A stretch of 64,000 bases of DNA from Sphingosinicella sp. LHD-64 (GCF_031157375.1 NZ_JAVIFV010000001.1:1302001-1366000); one strand, 5' to 3'; positions 44,480-53,703 are shown, numbered from the stretch's first letter. Notes: generated by a model not told the origin, from the letters alone. Numbers and translations are program-made.

Positions 44480-45604
44480 ATGGACCGTCGCAGCTTTCTC
44501 CTCGCCGCCGGCGCCGCGGGCGCCACCCTCGCCTTTCCGGTCGCGGCGCAGGACGCCCCGGCCCGGCCGCGCGGCGCCCGATCGATCTATGTCGACGCGC
44601 AGGGCGCGCCCGACGGATTCGACGAGCCGGAACCCGGCCGCTACGTGCCGAACCAGCGGCTGATCGACGCGATGCGCGCGCGCCGCATCGACCTGATCAG
44701 CGCCACCGTCGCGCCGGTCGGCAATGGCGACCACCGCTTCCGCGAATCGACCGAGGCGATCGCCAGCTGGGACCGGATCATCGCCGCCAACGCCAGCCTG
44801 CTGCACAAGATCGAAAGCGCGGCCGACATCCGGGCGGCCCACAATGCCGGCAAGCTCGCCATCCTCTACAATTTCCAGGACACGGTCGCGCTCGAAGGCG
44901 ATGCGTCGCGGGTCGATACCTTCGCGACGCTCGGCGTGAAGCAGATCCAGCTCACCTACAACAAGCGCAACCTGGCCGGCGACGGCTGCTTGGAGGGCGC
45001 CAATGCCGGCCTCTCCGATTTCGGCCGCGAGGTGATCGCCAGGATCAATACCGCCAAGGTGCTGCTCGATCTCAGCCATGCCGGGCAGCGCACCCAGGCT
45101 GAGGGCATCGCAGCGAGCAGCGCGCCGCCGGCGATCACCCACAGCGGCTGCCGGGCGCTGGCCGATCTTCCCCGCAACACCCACGACGCCGAAATGCGCG
45201 CGCTCGCCGGGAAGGGCGGCGTGTTCGGCGTCTACCTGATGCCCTTCCTGCGCACGAGCGGCCAGCCGGGCACCGAGGATCTGCTGAGGCATGTCGAGCA
45301 TGCGGTGAACGTGTGCGGCGAAGACCATGTCGGGATCGGTACCGACAACCCGTTCCTGGGCTATGAGATCAACGACGAGACGCGCGCGCAGCAGCGGCGT
45401 TTCTTCGAGGACCGGCAGCGCCGCGGCATCGCGGCCCCCGGTGAGGCGGCGGACGTGCTCAACCTGGTCGAAGGCTATAACAGCGCCGACCGGTACGACC
45501 GGATCGGCGCGGATCTTCGCCGCCGCGGCTGGAGCACGGCGCGGGTCGAGAAGGTGCTCGGCGGCAATTTCGTCCGGCTGTTCGGCGAAGTCTGGGGCGG
45601 CTAG
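44480..45604 (+). CDS. Tat-exported membrane dipeptidase (M19 family)
   Basis: The 374-residue protein begins MDRRSFLLAAGAAGATLAFP, a Tat signal (DRRSFLL). The mature part is an M19 renal-dipeptidase-like metallohydrolase: RIDLISATVAPVGNGDHRF near 72, ILYNFQDTVALEGDASR near 129, LLDLSHAGQRTQAEGI near 195, AITHSGCRAL near 216 and VGIGTDNPFLGYE near 283. It differs from the classic HxD...E...H...H zinc set in parts: the HIDG-type N-terminal motif reads DLISATVAP. The substrate class is dipeptides, often D-containing. A second M19 enzyme is at 58774. Confidence 0.83.
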   Translation: MDRRSFLLAAGAAGATLAFPVAAQDAPARPRGARSIYVDAQGAPDGFDEPEPGRYVPNQRLIDAMRARRIDLISATVAPVGNGDHRFRESTEAIASWDRIIAANASLLHKIESAADIRAAHNAGKLAILYNFQDTVALEGDASRVDTFATLGVKQIQLTYNKRNLAGDGCLEGANAGLSDFGREVIARINTAKVLLDLSHAGQRTQAEGIAASSAPPAITHSGCRALADLPRNTHDAEMRALAGKGGVFGVYLMPFLRTSGQPGTEDLLRHVEHAVNVCGEDHVGIGTDNPFLGYEINDETRAQQRRFFEDRQRRGIAAPGEAADVLNLVEGYNSADRYDRIGADLRRRGWSTARVEKVLGGNFVRLFGEVWGG

Positions 45605-45626
45605 TTAGCTCCCCCTTCTCGTTGGT

Positions 45627-45712
45627 CGTCATTGCGAGCGCTGCGAAGCAATCCAGTACGATCTTGGAAGACCCCACTGGATTGCTTCGTCGCTTCGCTC
45701 CTCGCAATGACG
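45627..45712. repeat. CATTGCGAG palindromic repeat, copy 2
   Basis: An 86-bp palindrome with CGTCATTGCGAG at the left and CTCGCAATGACG at the right, inner GCGAAGCAATCCAGT pairing with ACTGGATTGCTTCGT. It has the same arms as the copy at 13838-13921, but with the longer arm on the opposite side, i.e. inserted in inverse orientation. Like the first copy it lies between convergent genes (dipeptidase and TonB-dependent receptor). Confidence 0.85.
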
Positions 45713-45752
45713 AGCAGTAGTCAAGGCGACGGTGCATCAGCCCACCGGGAGG

Positions 45753-47810
45753 TCAGAAGCTCACCTCCACGCCGGCCGTCACGCGCCGCGGGCGGATGAT
45801 GTTGCCATTGTCCTGCGCATAGGTCGCGCCCGGCGCCAGCAGCACCGCATCGGTCGTGTCGAACAGGTTGGAGGCGGCCACGAACAGCCGCGCCGGGCCG
45901 GTCTGCCAGGCGATCTGGGCATTGGCGATCAGATAGGGATCGGTGCGGCCCCGGGCGTTGTTGAACGCGTCGGAATAATAGGCGTCGGTGTAGCGCAGAT
46001 CGAAGGACAGCTCGAGCGGCGCGACCGGCTGGGCGAACAGGCCGGCGTTCAGCGTGAAGGCCGGCGCGCGCGGCAGATCGTTCCCCTCGACGCCCGGCTC
46101 GGCATAGCGGTTGACCCTGGTCTTGAGGAGGCCCGCATTGGCGAAGAGCGTCAGGCCGTCCAGCGCACGAAAGCGGGTCTCGATCTCGGCGCCGTAGGTG
46201 GTCGCCCGTTCGGCATTGCGGATGACGTAGGAGAAGATCGCCGGATCGGGATTGATGTCGAAGGGCAGCTGCAGCCCGGCATAGTCGTTGAAAAAGACAT
46301 TGGCGCGCAGGTTCAACCGGCCGCCGGCGAGCGACGCACGGACGAAGCCTTCGTAATTGGTCACCGTCTCCTTGTCGTAGGTATAGCTCGGGAACGGCGG
46401 CTCGAAGCTGAAGCCGGCGCCGCCGGCATTGTAGCCGCGTCCGACGGTGGCGCCGACCGTTACCCGGTCGCTCGCCTGCACGGCGACGGTGATGCGCGGC
46501 AGGAAGGCTTCGAAGGTGCGGTGGAAATCGATGACGAACGGGCCGGCGCCGCCGGTGCGGTCGCGCTCCTCGGATTCGTAGCGGGCGCCGAGAGTCACGT
46601 CGAGAATCGGCGTCGCGCGGACGCGCACCTCGCCGAACACCGCGTTCGTCTCGGTGCTGTCGTCGAAGACGCCGTCGAACAGGTCGATCTCCTCGTCCTG
46701 GCTTGCGCGGTAGATCAGGCCAGCGATGAAGCCGGAGACCCTATCGTCGCCCGACCCGAAGCGCAGCCGTGGCTCGGCGGTATATTCGCGGCCGTCGATG
46801 AGCGCGTTGCCGCCGCCGAGCTGGGCGAAACGCTGGATGCGGAAGTCCGAGACGGTGCCGAGGAAGGCCAAGGTGAAGAGGTCGGAAATCCGCAATTCGG
46901 TGTCGGCGATCGCCACATTGGCACGGGTGCGGAAGCGCGGCATCGGCGGGAAGGAGGCGACATGGTCCTCGAACGGACGGACGAGGCCGGCATCCTGCGG
47001 CGCGAAAGAGTCGTTGTGCGAGACCGTGAGCAGCGCGCGCACGTCCGGCGAGGGCGTGAACAGGAGCTTGCCGCGCAGGGTCAGGGAGCGCGAGAGTTCC
47101 GGGTCTTCGATCTCGCGCGTCTCGATCGACAAGCCGGTGCGGCGGGCGGTGAACAGCGCGAAGTCGATGAACGAGCGATCGGTGCGCCAGTCGGCGGCGA
47201 CGCGGAAGGCGAGCATGTCCGGCACGATCGGGCCGCCGACGGCGCCGGAGATCTGGCGGGTGCGTTGCTCGCCGATCAGCGCGCGCGCCCGGCCGCTCCA
47301 ATCGAAGCCGGGATCCGCGGTCTTGACCGCGACCACCCCGCCGATCGCGTTGCGCCCCTGCAGCGTCGATTGCGGGCCGCGATAGACCTCGATTTGCTGG
47401 AGGTCCCAGAGCAGGCCGTCGATATAGATCGTCTCGTTGAAGCTCAGCGTCCGGTTGTCGACCTGGAAGTTCACGCGCGGCCGGGTGCCGCCGAAGAAGG
47501 CGTCGCCGCCGATCGCCGGGCCGGTGCCGTCGATGCCGCGGATCGCCGGCGCGGTGCTCGACGGCCGGGTGGTGACGAGGTTAGGGGTGCGGCCGATCAC
47601 GTCGTCGGTGCTGTAGGCGCCACCGAGACGGTCGACGTCGGCCTGGGTCGCGACCGACACGCTGGCGGCGGTCTGCGCGAGGGTTCGGTCGGTCCGCTCT
47701 GCAGTGACGACGATCTCGTCGCCCGCGCCGTCGGCGATCAGGGCATGAGTAGGCGCTGCCAGGGCCGCCAGGCTCGCGCCGGCAAGCATCGTCGTTCGCA
47801 GAATCATCAT
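45753..47810 (-). CDS. TonB-dependent outer-membrane receptor
   Basis: The 685-residue protein has a Sec signal (about 1-24), a TonB box DEIVVTAER at residues 29-37, a plug domain (about 45-155, with GGDAFFGGTRPRVNFQVDNR near 97) and a 22-strand beta-barrel ending GVEVSF with terminal Phe. Such receptors import siderophores, cobalamin, sugars or other ligands using TonB-ExbBD energy. No ligand-specific neighbour exists. A partial Fur-box-like site lies at 47849-47863 in the promoter region, hinting at iron control. The first of two receptors in tandem. Confidence 0.9.
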   Translation of the reverse strand: MMILRTTMLAGASLAALAAPTHALIADGAGDEIVVTAERTDRTLAQTAASVSVATQADVDRLGGAYSTDDVIGRTPNLVTTRPSSTAPAIRGIDGTGPAIGGDAFFGGTRPRVNFQVDNRTLSFNETIYIDGLLWDLQQIEVYRGPQSTLQGRNAIGGVVAVKTADPGFDWSGRARALIGEQRTRQISGAVGGPIVPDMLAFRVAADWRTDRSFIDFALFTARRTGLSIETREIEDPELSRSLTLRGKLLFTPSPDVRALLTVSHNDSFAPQDAGLVRPFEDHVASFPPMPRFRTRANVAIADTELRISDLFTLAFLGTVSDFRIQRFAQLGGGNALIDGREYTAEPRLRFGSGDDRVSGFIAGLIYRASQDEEIDLFDGVFDDSTETNAVFGEVRVRATPILDVTLGARYESEERDRTGGAGPFVIDFHRTFEAFLPRITVAVQASDRVTVGATVGRGYNAGGAGFSFEPPFPSYTYDKETVTNYEGFVRASLAGGRLNLRANVFFNDYAGLQLPFDINPDPAIFSYVIRNAERATTYGAEIETRFRALDGLTLFANAGLLKTRVNRYAEPGVEGNDLPRAPAFTLNAGLFAQPVAPLELSFDLRYTDAYYSDAFNNARGRTDPYLIANAQIAWQTGPARLFVAASNLFDTTDAVLLAPGATYAQDNGNIIRPRRVTAGVEVSF

Positions 47811-47848
47811 TCCCCCTTTTCCGCTGGTTCTTGCTCAGGGGGCCTTAT

Positions 47849-47863
47849 TGAGAATGAAATTCA
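47849..47863. promoter_or_regulatory. Weak Fur-box-like site upstream of the TonB receptor
   Basis: TGAGAATGAAATTCA matches 10 of 14 symmetric positions of the 7-1-7 Fur consensus (TGATAAT-n-ATTATCA), 38 bp upstream of the receptor start. Good enough to suggest iron regulation but not conclusive. The wider gap 47811-48086 also holds the terminator of the upstream receptor and nothing else recognised. Confidence 0.3.
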
Positions 47864-47966
47864 GGTGCAACAGCTTTGGATCGGAGCCTGGGAAATGTCC
47901 GATATGCCGGTGCGCTCGCAAGATGCGAAGCCTGGCAGTTGTGCAAGCGGACACAAAGGTGGCCGC

Positions 47967-48003
47967 TGCCAAAGAAGAGGGCCGGAAGCGTCGCTCCCGG
48001 CCC
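47967..48003 (-). terminator. Terminator after the large TonB receptor gene
   Basis: On the minus strand GGGCCGGGAGC (48003-47993) pairs with GCTTCCGGCCC (47989-47979), one G-U pair, around GAC, followed by TCTTCTTTGG. It is 84 nt after the receptor stop at 48087. Confidence 0.65.
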
Positions 48004-48086
48004 AGGTAGATGATTTCTTCGGTCAGTTCCTGGACGGGCTAGGGAACCGCCCAGGAAAAAGACCGCATTTGAACGAACGCCGACCC

Positions 48087-51086
48087 CTAGAAGCGGAAGG
48101 CGGCCGAGATGAAGAAGTCGCGACCAAGCACGTCATAGGTGCCCGGCCAGGTGTTCCCCTGCTGGGCGTTGGCACCCATGATCGGCGGCTTCTTATCGAA
48201 CAGGTTGTTCACGCCCGCGGTCATCGACAGATTGTCGTTGACGTCGAACGAGAAGGCGAGATCGAAATAATCGAACGCCGGGATGCGCTCGGTCACGCGG
48301 ACCGCGGCGGCGTCGTCGTCGACCGCGCTCACATGACGCCAGCGGAGGCTGGCGGTAAGCGGCCCGTCGATCCAGGTCAGGCGGGTCGCCCACTTCCAGA
48401 CCGGGGTCGGCTCGCCGCAGGTCGAGCCGAACGCGCCGGCGCATACGTTGACCGTATCGAGACCGACGACCGGAATGAAGTCGCTGGTGTTCGTCCACGT
48501 GCCGAGGAAGCTGAACGCAAGGCGCGAACTGCCGGAGCCAAGCGCGCTGAAGCCCAGCGGCAGGCTGTAGTCGACGCCGAGGTCGATGCCGTCCGTGAGC
48601 AGCGCACCGAGGTTGGCATTGTTCGCCCGGACGACGAACTGGCCGCCGGAGATGACGCCGTTCAGCGGGTTGCGGATGATCGCCTGGCAGAGCGGATTGG
48701 CGGCATCCTGGATGGTGAGGTAGCACAGGTTCAGAATGTTGGCGACGCCGCCGGCCGCCGCCGCGATCGCATTGCGCACCTCGATGTCGAAATAGTCGAT
48801 CGTGATGTTGAGCCGCGGAATGAACCTCGGCCGGATCACCGCACCGACCGTCCAGGTATCGGAGACTTCTTCCTGAAGGTTCGGGTTGCCGCCGAACGTT
48901 CCCTGGATCTGGGGATTCGGCTGCAGGGCGGTGGTGAACACCGCTGACGCCGGCACGCCCGTGGCTTGGCACAAGGCCCGAATGGTCGCCGCATCGGATC
49001 GGCCGGCGTTGGCCGGCACGGCGCACGGATCGGTCGCCTGCGGGAAGCCGATCGACTGGCCACCGAACAGCTCGCCGACGTTCGGGGCGCGCACCGCACG
49101 CTGATATTGACCGCGGAAGGTGATGTCGCGGATCGGCGCCAGCTCGACACCGCCCGCATAGGTCCAAACGCCGCCGACATTGTCCAGCGAATAGTCGGAA
49201 TAACGACCGGCGCCGCTGAGCTCCAGGCGATGGATGAAATTGTCCTGGATGATCGGGACGCGAAGCTCGGCGAACACTTCCTTCACGTCATAGGATCCCA
49301 AGGTCGGGCTGCCGGCGTTGAAGCCGACCACGTCGCCCGAGGCCAGGGCCGTATCCGGGATGAACTGGCCGCGCATGCTGCGCCACTCGACACCGGCCGC
49401 GAACGCCACCGGATCGGTCGCGGTGCCGAAGGTGAAGAGCGGTCCGGAGATGCTCGCCTGAGCAACCTGGAGCGTCGAGATTTCGGTGTTCTGCGCGACG
49501 ATGGTGATGTTCGCGATGCACTGCGAGCTGAGCTGCCCGAAGCCGAATACGTTGCAGGTGCCGTTCGCGACGTTGTTGTAGAAGGCCCGGCGCGAAATAT
49601 TGCCTTCCTGGATGTTGGAGTTCCGGTTGCGCGCATACAGATAGTAGACGTCGTAGGTCAGCGAGTCGGTGATGTTCCCGCGTGTACCAACCAGGGCCCG
49701 CCAGGAGTTGCGCTCGAAATCGGCGTTGCGCGAACCGACCTGGGTCACGCGCTGGTTGACCTCGATGCGAGCAAACCCGGGCTGAAGCGCCCCCACGTTG
49801 ACCAGGCTGCCACCGGTGTTGAAGGTGAAGGCACCGAACGGCAAGGCGACACCGGCGGCCGCAGCGGCAGCATTGGCCGCCAACTGGTTGGTCGAAATCG
49901 TCGCGAGCGCGGTGCGGTCGGCCGGCGAGAGGAACGGCGCGACGGCGGCCAGGTTGACGTCGACCGTCTGCGTGATCGGCGTCGCCGCCAGCTCGTTGGC
50001 AACGGTGTTGTTGACGAAGGCGACCTCGGTATAGATGTTGATGTCGTCGGTCACGGCATATTCGCCGTAGCCGCCCAGCATCCAGCGCTCCTGCGGAACC
50101 ATTAGGTAGTTCTCAGGCGCGTAGTTCCACGCATCGACGTTGTTGACGTACGGCCGGCTGACCGCCGGGGTCGCAAAGAAAGCGCCGAGGCCCTGATAGT
50201 TGGTCCCTTCGGCGATCGGCCGACATCCGGCATTACGTGGAGGCTGCCCTGCGCCGCCGCAGCTCGCACCCGGGCCGACCGCAACCGTTCCCGGAACGGC
50301 GATACGGCCGAACGGCGTGTTGGCCGAGCCTGCCGGCACGAGCGTGCCAGCCGCCGCGCCCGTCCCTTCGCCAAGCGCGAAGAAGGACCAGTCGCGATCG
50401 GCCTGCATGATCTGGCCGCGATTGTAATATTCGCCGAACACCGCGACGTGGCCGCGACCGTCGGCGAACTGGGTGCCCATCGCGATATAGGCGTTGTAAC
50501 GACGGCCGTCGCCTTCCTCGGTGATGTTGTACTGCGCGCCGGCAATCAGACCGTCGAGATCCTGGCGCAGGCGGAAGTTGACGACGCCGGCGAGCGCGTC
50601 CGAGCCGTAGACCGCCGAGGCACCGCCGGTGACCACGTCGACGCTGTCGATCAGGAACTGCGGGATCGTGTTGAGGTCGACCGTCTGGGTCGGCGAGAAG
50701 AACACCCAGCGCCGGCCGTTGACCAGCACCAGGGTGCGCTGCGAGCCGAGACCGCGCAGGTTCAGCGTCGCGAAACCGCCGCCCGGATTGTTCGAGAAGG
50801 AGGTCGTGCCCGGGATCACCTGCGGCAGGGTGTTGATCACCTGCTCGACGTTGACCGCACCGGACAGCTGGAACTCCTCGCTGTTCACCACCGCCAGCGG
50901 GCTGGCGGACGTGAGGTCGCGCCGGGCGATGCGCGAACCGGTGATGACGATCGCCTCGCCGGTGTCAGACTCGCCAGTCGCAACGGTCGTCTGATTGTCC
51001 TGCGCCTGTGCGGGCGCGGCGACGACAAGCGCCGCCGTGCTGAGCAGGGCGGCGTGAAAAGCGCTCTTCGACGTAATCAAGGTCAT
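48087..51086 (-). CDS. Large TonB-dependent receptor with an extended N-terminal plug (sphingomonad type)
   Basis: The 999-residue protein has a Sec signal (about 1-29, ending AAPAQAQ), the motif GEAIVITGSRIARRDLTSASPLAVV near residue 41 that starts the plug in many sphingomonad receptors, ALQTLPQ-like NVEQVINTLPQ, LRGLGSQRTLVLVNGRRW near 113, and a barrel ending GRDFFISAAFRF. Receptors of this GSRI-containing group are linked to import of oligosaccharides and peptides. The start ATG 51086 follows AAGGGGG with good spacing. It has its own 276-bp upstream region, in which a 16-bp palindrome sits at 51327. Confidence 0.9.
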   Translation of the reverse strand: MTLITSKSAFHAALLSTAALVVAAPAQAQDNQTTVATGESDTGEAIVITGSRIARRDLTSASPLAVVNSEEFQLSGAVNVEQVINTLPQVIPGTTSFSNNPGGGFATLNLRGLGSQRTLVLVNGRRWVFFSPTQTVDLNTIPQFLIDSVDVVTGGASAVYGSDALAGVVNFRLRQDLDGLIAGAQYNITEEGDGRRYNAYIAMGTQFADGRGHVAVFGEYYNRGQIMQADRDWSFFALGEGTGAAAGTLVPAGSANTPFGRIAVPGTVAVGPGASCGGAGQPPRNAGCRPIAEGTNYQGLGAFFATPAVSRPYVNNVDAWNYAPENYLMVPQERWMLGGYGEYAVTDDINIYTEVAFVNNTVANELAATPITQTVDVNLAAVAPFLSPADRTALATISTNQLAANAAAAAAGVALPFGAFTFNTGGSLVNVGALQPGFARIEVNQRVTQVGSRNADFERNSWRALVGTRGNITDSLTYDVYYLYARNRNSNIQEGNISRRAFYNNVANGTCNVFGFGQLSSQCIANITIVAQNTEISTLQVAQASISGPLFTFGTATDPVAFAAGVEWRSMRGQFIPDTALASGDVVGFNAGSPTLGSYDVKEVFAELRVPIIQDNFIHRLELSGAGRYSDYSLDNVGGVWTYAGGVELAPIRDITFRGQYQRAVRAPNVGELFGGQSIGFPQATDPCAVPANAGRSDAATIRALCQATGVPASAVFTTALQPNPQIQGTFGGNPNLQEEVSDTWTVGAVIRPRFIPRLNITIDYFDIEVRNAIAAAAGGVANILNLCYLTIQDAANPLCQAIIRNPLNGVISGGQFVVRANNANLGALLTDGIDLGVDYSLPLGFSALGSGSSRLAFSFLGTWTNTSDFIPVVGLDTVNVCAGAFGSTCGEPTPVWKWATRLTWIDGPLTASLRWRHVSAVDDDAAAVRVTERIPAFDYFDLAFSFDVNDNLSMTAGVNNLFDKKPPIMGANAQQGNTWPGTYDVLGRDFFISAAFRF

Positions 51087-51326
51087 TCTTACCCCCTTGG
51101 GTTGCAATAGGTCCCCACCCCCGCCGCTTTGCGGTCGGGAGCATCTGGCGGCCTTTTCTCGAATAGATTCTCGCGCCAGTTGGATGAGGCGGCGTAACAG
51201 GAAGCCCCAGGCTCCACGATTTGTCGAAGGTTATTGGGGGAGCTAACTTTGGACAGATTTCCCGCGATGGCGTCTTAGACAAGGAACTAGGCGCGCCATC
51301 CGCAAGCACACGAATATGTCGCTGGC

Positions 51327-51342
51327 GTTGCAGCGCTGCAAC
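51327..51342. promoter_or_regulatory. Perfect 16-bp palindrome GTTGCAGC/GCTGCAAC
   Basis: A loopless perfect inverted repeat between the end of the response-regulator gene (stop at 51363) and the start of the receptor gene at 51086, 240 bp upstream of the receptor. It has no T-run on either strand, so a regulator-binding site is more likely than a terminator. NarL-family proteins bind inverted repeats, and the regulator gene is adjacent, but no direct evidence links them. Confidence 0.35.
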
Positions 51343-51362
51343 AGATCATCAGGTGCTTCCGA

Positions 51363-52007
51363 TCAATCCTTGATAAGCCGATCGTTGTTCTCGCGGACCA
51401 GGATCGCGAGCTCGGTCCGATTGGTGACCTGGAGCTTCTCGTAAATACGGTTGAGATAGACTTTGATCGTTCCCTCGGTCAGCCCGAGTTGGGCAGCGAT
51501 GTCGCGGTTGCGCAAGCCTTGCGCCACAAGTGCGACGATCGTGCCTTCTCGCGGGCTGAGCGTCGAGAAGCTGTTGGGCGTGGCCATGCTTTCACGCAAT
51601 TTGAGATCCAGCGCCTGCTGAACGAGGCCCGGTTCAAGCCAGCGCCCGCCACGCGCCACCTCGTCCAGGCATGAGAGCAAATGGCTATGTGCATTTTCTT
51701 TCAGGACGATGCCTTCCACGCCAAGCTCGACCGCGTCGAGCAGCTTGCGATCGCTGAGATCGGCCGTCAGCAACACGACCGGTCTGCGGTCTCCTCTTTG
51801 GCGCAGTGCGCGCAGGACTTCGATGCCGCTCAGCTCGGGCATGCGCTCGTCCAGAACCAGGATATCCGGCCTCTTCTCGTCGACGAGCTTGAGGGCGCTC
51901 GCGCCGTCGCGCGCACTGCCAACGATGTCGTACGGGGTGTCTTTGAGAACCGCCTCGACACCCGACAGGATGATGGGGTGGTCATCCGCGATGAGGATAC
52001 GTGTCAT
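51363..52007 (-). CDS. NarL/LuxR-type response regulator
   Basis: A 214-residue two-domain regulator: receiver (about 1-120) with DDHPIIL near 8, phospho-acceptor in DILVLDERMPELSGIEVL near 49, Lys of KENAHSHLL near 103, and LuxR-type helix-turn-helix (about 148-210) with LSPREGTIVALVAQGLRNRDIAAQLGLTEGTIKVYLNRIYEKL. Its start overlaps the stop of the histidine kinase gene as ATGA (52004-52007), identifying the pair. Positioned beside the large TonB receptor, which is a plausible target. Confidence 0.92.
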   Translation of the reverse strand: MTRILIADDHPIILSGVEAVLKDTPYDIVGSARDGASALKLVDEKRPDILVLDERMPELSGIEVLRALRQRGDRRPVVLLTADLSDRKLLDAVELGVEGIVLKENAHSHLLSCLDEVARGGRWLEPGLVQQALDLKLRESMATPNSFSTLSPREGTIVALVAQGLRNRDIAAQLGLTEGTIKVYLNRIYEKLQVTNRTELAILVRENNDRLIKD

Positions 52008-53662
52008 GCCGCGCGACCGATCGGTAGGGAAATCGTGATCTGAGAACCCGCGGTGCTGGAGACGAGCGCCATATGCCCGCCAAGGGCGCGGACGCGCTCG
52101 CTGAGCGACCAGGGCGCCTTGCCGCCACGCTCGGTGGCGAAGTGACCATCTCCAGGGAAGCCCGAGCCGTCATCGGTCACGACGAGTTCCATTGCATCGT
52201 CATTGCTGTCCACCCGAATGGCGACATTGCTCGCTTTGCCATGCCGGACCGCGTTCGCGACCGCCTCCCGAATCAGTTGATGGCAATCACGCTCGAGCAG
52301 CGCCGATGTCTCGAGACCCGGCGGGCAGTGATCGATGCTGCATGCGACATCCCATTGCCGCGACATACGTGCCGCAAGGTCGCGAAGACCCTGATGGAGA
52401 TCGGCCGTGCAGTCAGGGCCGCGGCCACGCAGCTGCTCGATGAGCGCTCGCAGGTCGCGCTGTTCGGCAACGAGATCTGTCTGGAGGATGCTGATTTCCT
52501 CGTCGATGTTTCCGCCCTTCAACACCGACCTCTTGACTCCTTCCAACCGGAATGTCGTGCCCGCCAACAGCTGAAGCACGCTGTCGTGCAGGTCGCGTGA
52601 CAGCGACAGACGAACACGGACCGAAGCCGCCTCCTCAAGCAAGGCCATCGCGGAGGCGCGCTCGAACGCCGCCGAGATTTCCTCGCCGAGACTCTCACCT
52701 TGGGCGATGTCGTCCGAGCAGAGACCAGGTACGTCGAGCGCGAAGATCACGCCACCATAGCCGCTGGAGGCCACCGGTACCGCAAGGCCGCTGGTCAGGC
52801 GATAATGCTCGATGAATTTGCTCTCCAACGTGGTCGCCAGCGCCAGCAAATGTCTGCGACGCCCATCGCATCGAAGAATCCAGCCATGATCGACGTCGAA
52901 CAGAAAGGCGTCGCCCTTCAACTTGCCGTCGACAAGTGGACCGAAAACGTCGGGACCATGCCGCGCCTCGCCGAACCTCCCGTCTTCCAGGAAAACGACA
53001 TCGGTTCCCGGTTCTTCATTGCTCCACCAGGCCAGGATCACCCGCTTGGCGCCGGTATAGGCCGCAACGAATGCGGCGACTTCCCGGACTGGAGGGGCTG
53101 CGCTCGACGGATCGGAGAGCCTGCTCTGCTCGAACCGCGGCATACGGGGGCGCAACTGGTTGAGCCCGAACCAGATCAGGATGAATGACAGCACCACCAG
53201 GAAGATGCTGCGGAAGAAGAATCTCCGCGCACTGAAATCCGCTGCATCCCAGATGAGCCCTGCCGCGCTCGCCGCGAAGAACAGCACGATCAGCACTGCC
53301 GCGGTGACGGCGGTCTCGCGCCAGCCCCAGCGCAGCGCGGCCGACATGATGATGAAGACGAAGATCGGGAAGAACGGGTTGGCATAGCCTTCGGTCAGGA
53401 AGACCAGTGCCGCAAAAAGGGCCAGATCGACGATCAACGCAGGGAGCGCGAGCCGTGTCTCCAGCCGCCAGTCATTCCAGGTGACCAGGAGAAAGACGAA
53501 TGCCGCGACGAGATAGCTCGCGAGCATCGGATAGCCGAACTCGGGGTGACGGAGCGGCTGGCTGGGATCGAGCCAGATCCCGACCGGAAAGGCCGCAGCC
53601 AGCACGAGGCGGCTGAGCGAGATGACTCGCCCCGAGCGATGCTGGAACGTCTGCTGGATCAT
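52004..53662 (-). CDS. Sensor histidine kinase of the HisKA_3 (NarX/DesK) type
   Basis: The 552-residue kinase has about six membrane helices in the first 170 residues (ISLSRLVLAAAFPVGIWLD and PMLASYLVAAFVFLLVTW onward), a GAF-like cytoplasmic region (about 190-325), a HisKA_3 dimerisation domain with LSRDLHDSVLQLLAGTTFRLEG near 360 (phospho-acceptor His in DLHDS) and an HATPase_c domain (DDGSGFPGDG and LSERVRALGGHMALVSS near 515). Start ATG 53662 is preferred; an in-frame ATG at 53731 lies upstream of the palindrome 53679-53703 and adds 23 unconserved residues. Confidence 0.9.
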   Translation of the reverse strand: MIQQTFQHRSGRVISLSRLVLAAAFPVGIWLDPSQPLRHPEFGYPMLASYLVAAFVFLLVTWNDWRLETRLALPALIVDLALFAALVFLTEGYANPFFPIFVFIIMSAALRWGWRETAVTAAVLIVLFFAASAAGLIWDAADFSARRFFFRSIFLVVLSFILIWFGLNQLRPRMPRFEQSRLSDPSSAAPPVREVAAFVAAYTGAKRVILAWWSNEEPGTDVVFLEDGRFGEARHGPDVFGPLVDGKLKGDAFLFDVDHGWILRCDGRRRHLLALATTLESKFIEHYRLTSGLAVPVASSGYGGVIFALDVPGLCSDDIAQGESLGEEISAAFERASAMALLEEAASVRVRLSLSRDLHDSVLQLLAGTTFRLEGVKRSVLKGGNIDEEISILQTDLVAEQRDLRALIEQLRGRGPDCTADLHQGLRDLAARMSRQWDVACSIDHCPPGLETSALLERDCHQLIREAVANAVRHGKASNVAIRVDSNDDAMELVVTDDGSGFPGDGHFATERGGKAPWSLSERVRALGGHMALVSSTAGSQITISLPIGRAA

Positions 53663-53678
53663 GTCGCCCCCGCGGCCA

Positions 53679-53703
53679 GCGTATTTCCGGAAGGAAAATA
53701 CGC
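53679..53703. promoter_or_regulatory. Palindrome upstream of the histidine kinase gene
   Basis: GCGTATTT (53679-53686) and AAATACGC (53696-53703) form 8-bp arms, extended by CC/GG (53687-53688 with 53693-53694) with one bulged A. It lies 17-41 bp before the preferred kinase start, so it is either an operator or a leader hairpin. The AT-rich arms stand out in this GC-rich region. Confidence 0.4.

Noticed and set aside
45732-48947. 1071-codon plus-strand reading frame
   Set aside because: It runs antisense to both TonB receptor genes and the gap between them. Its composition (Arg, Asp, Gly, Ala) is that of a GC-rich shadow, with no domain recognised.
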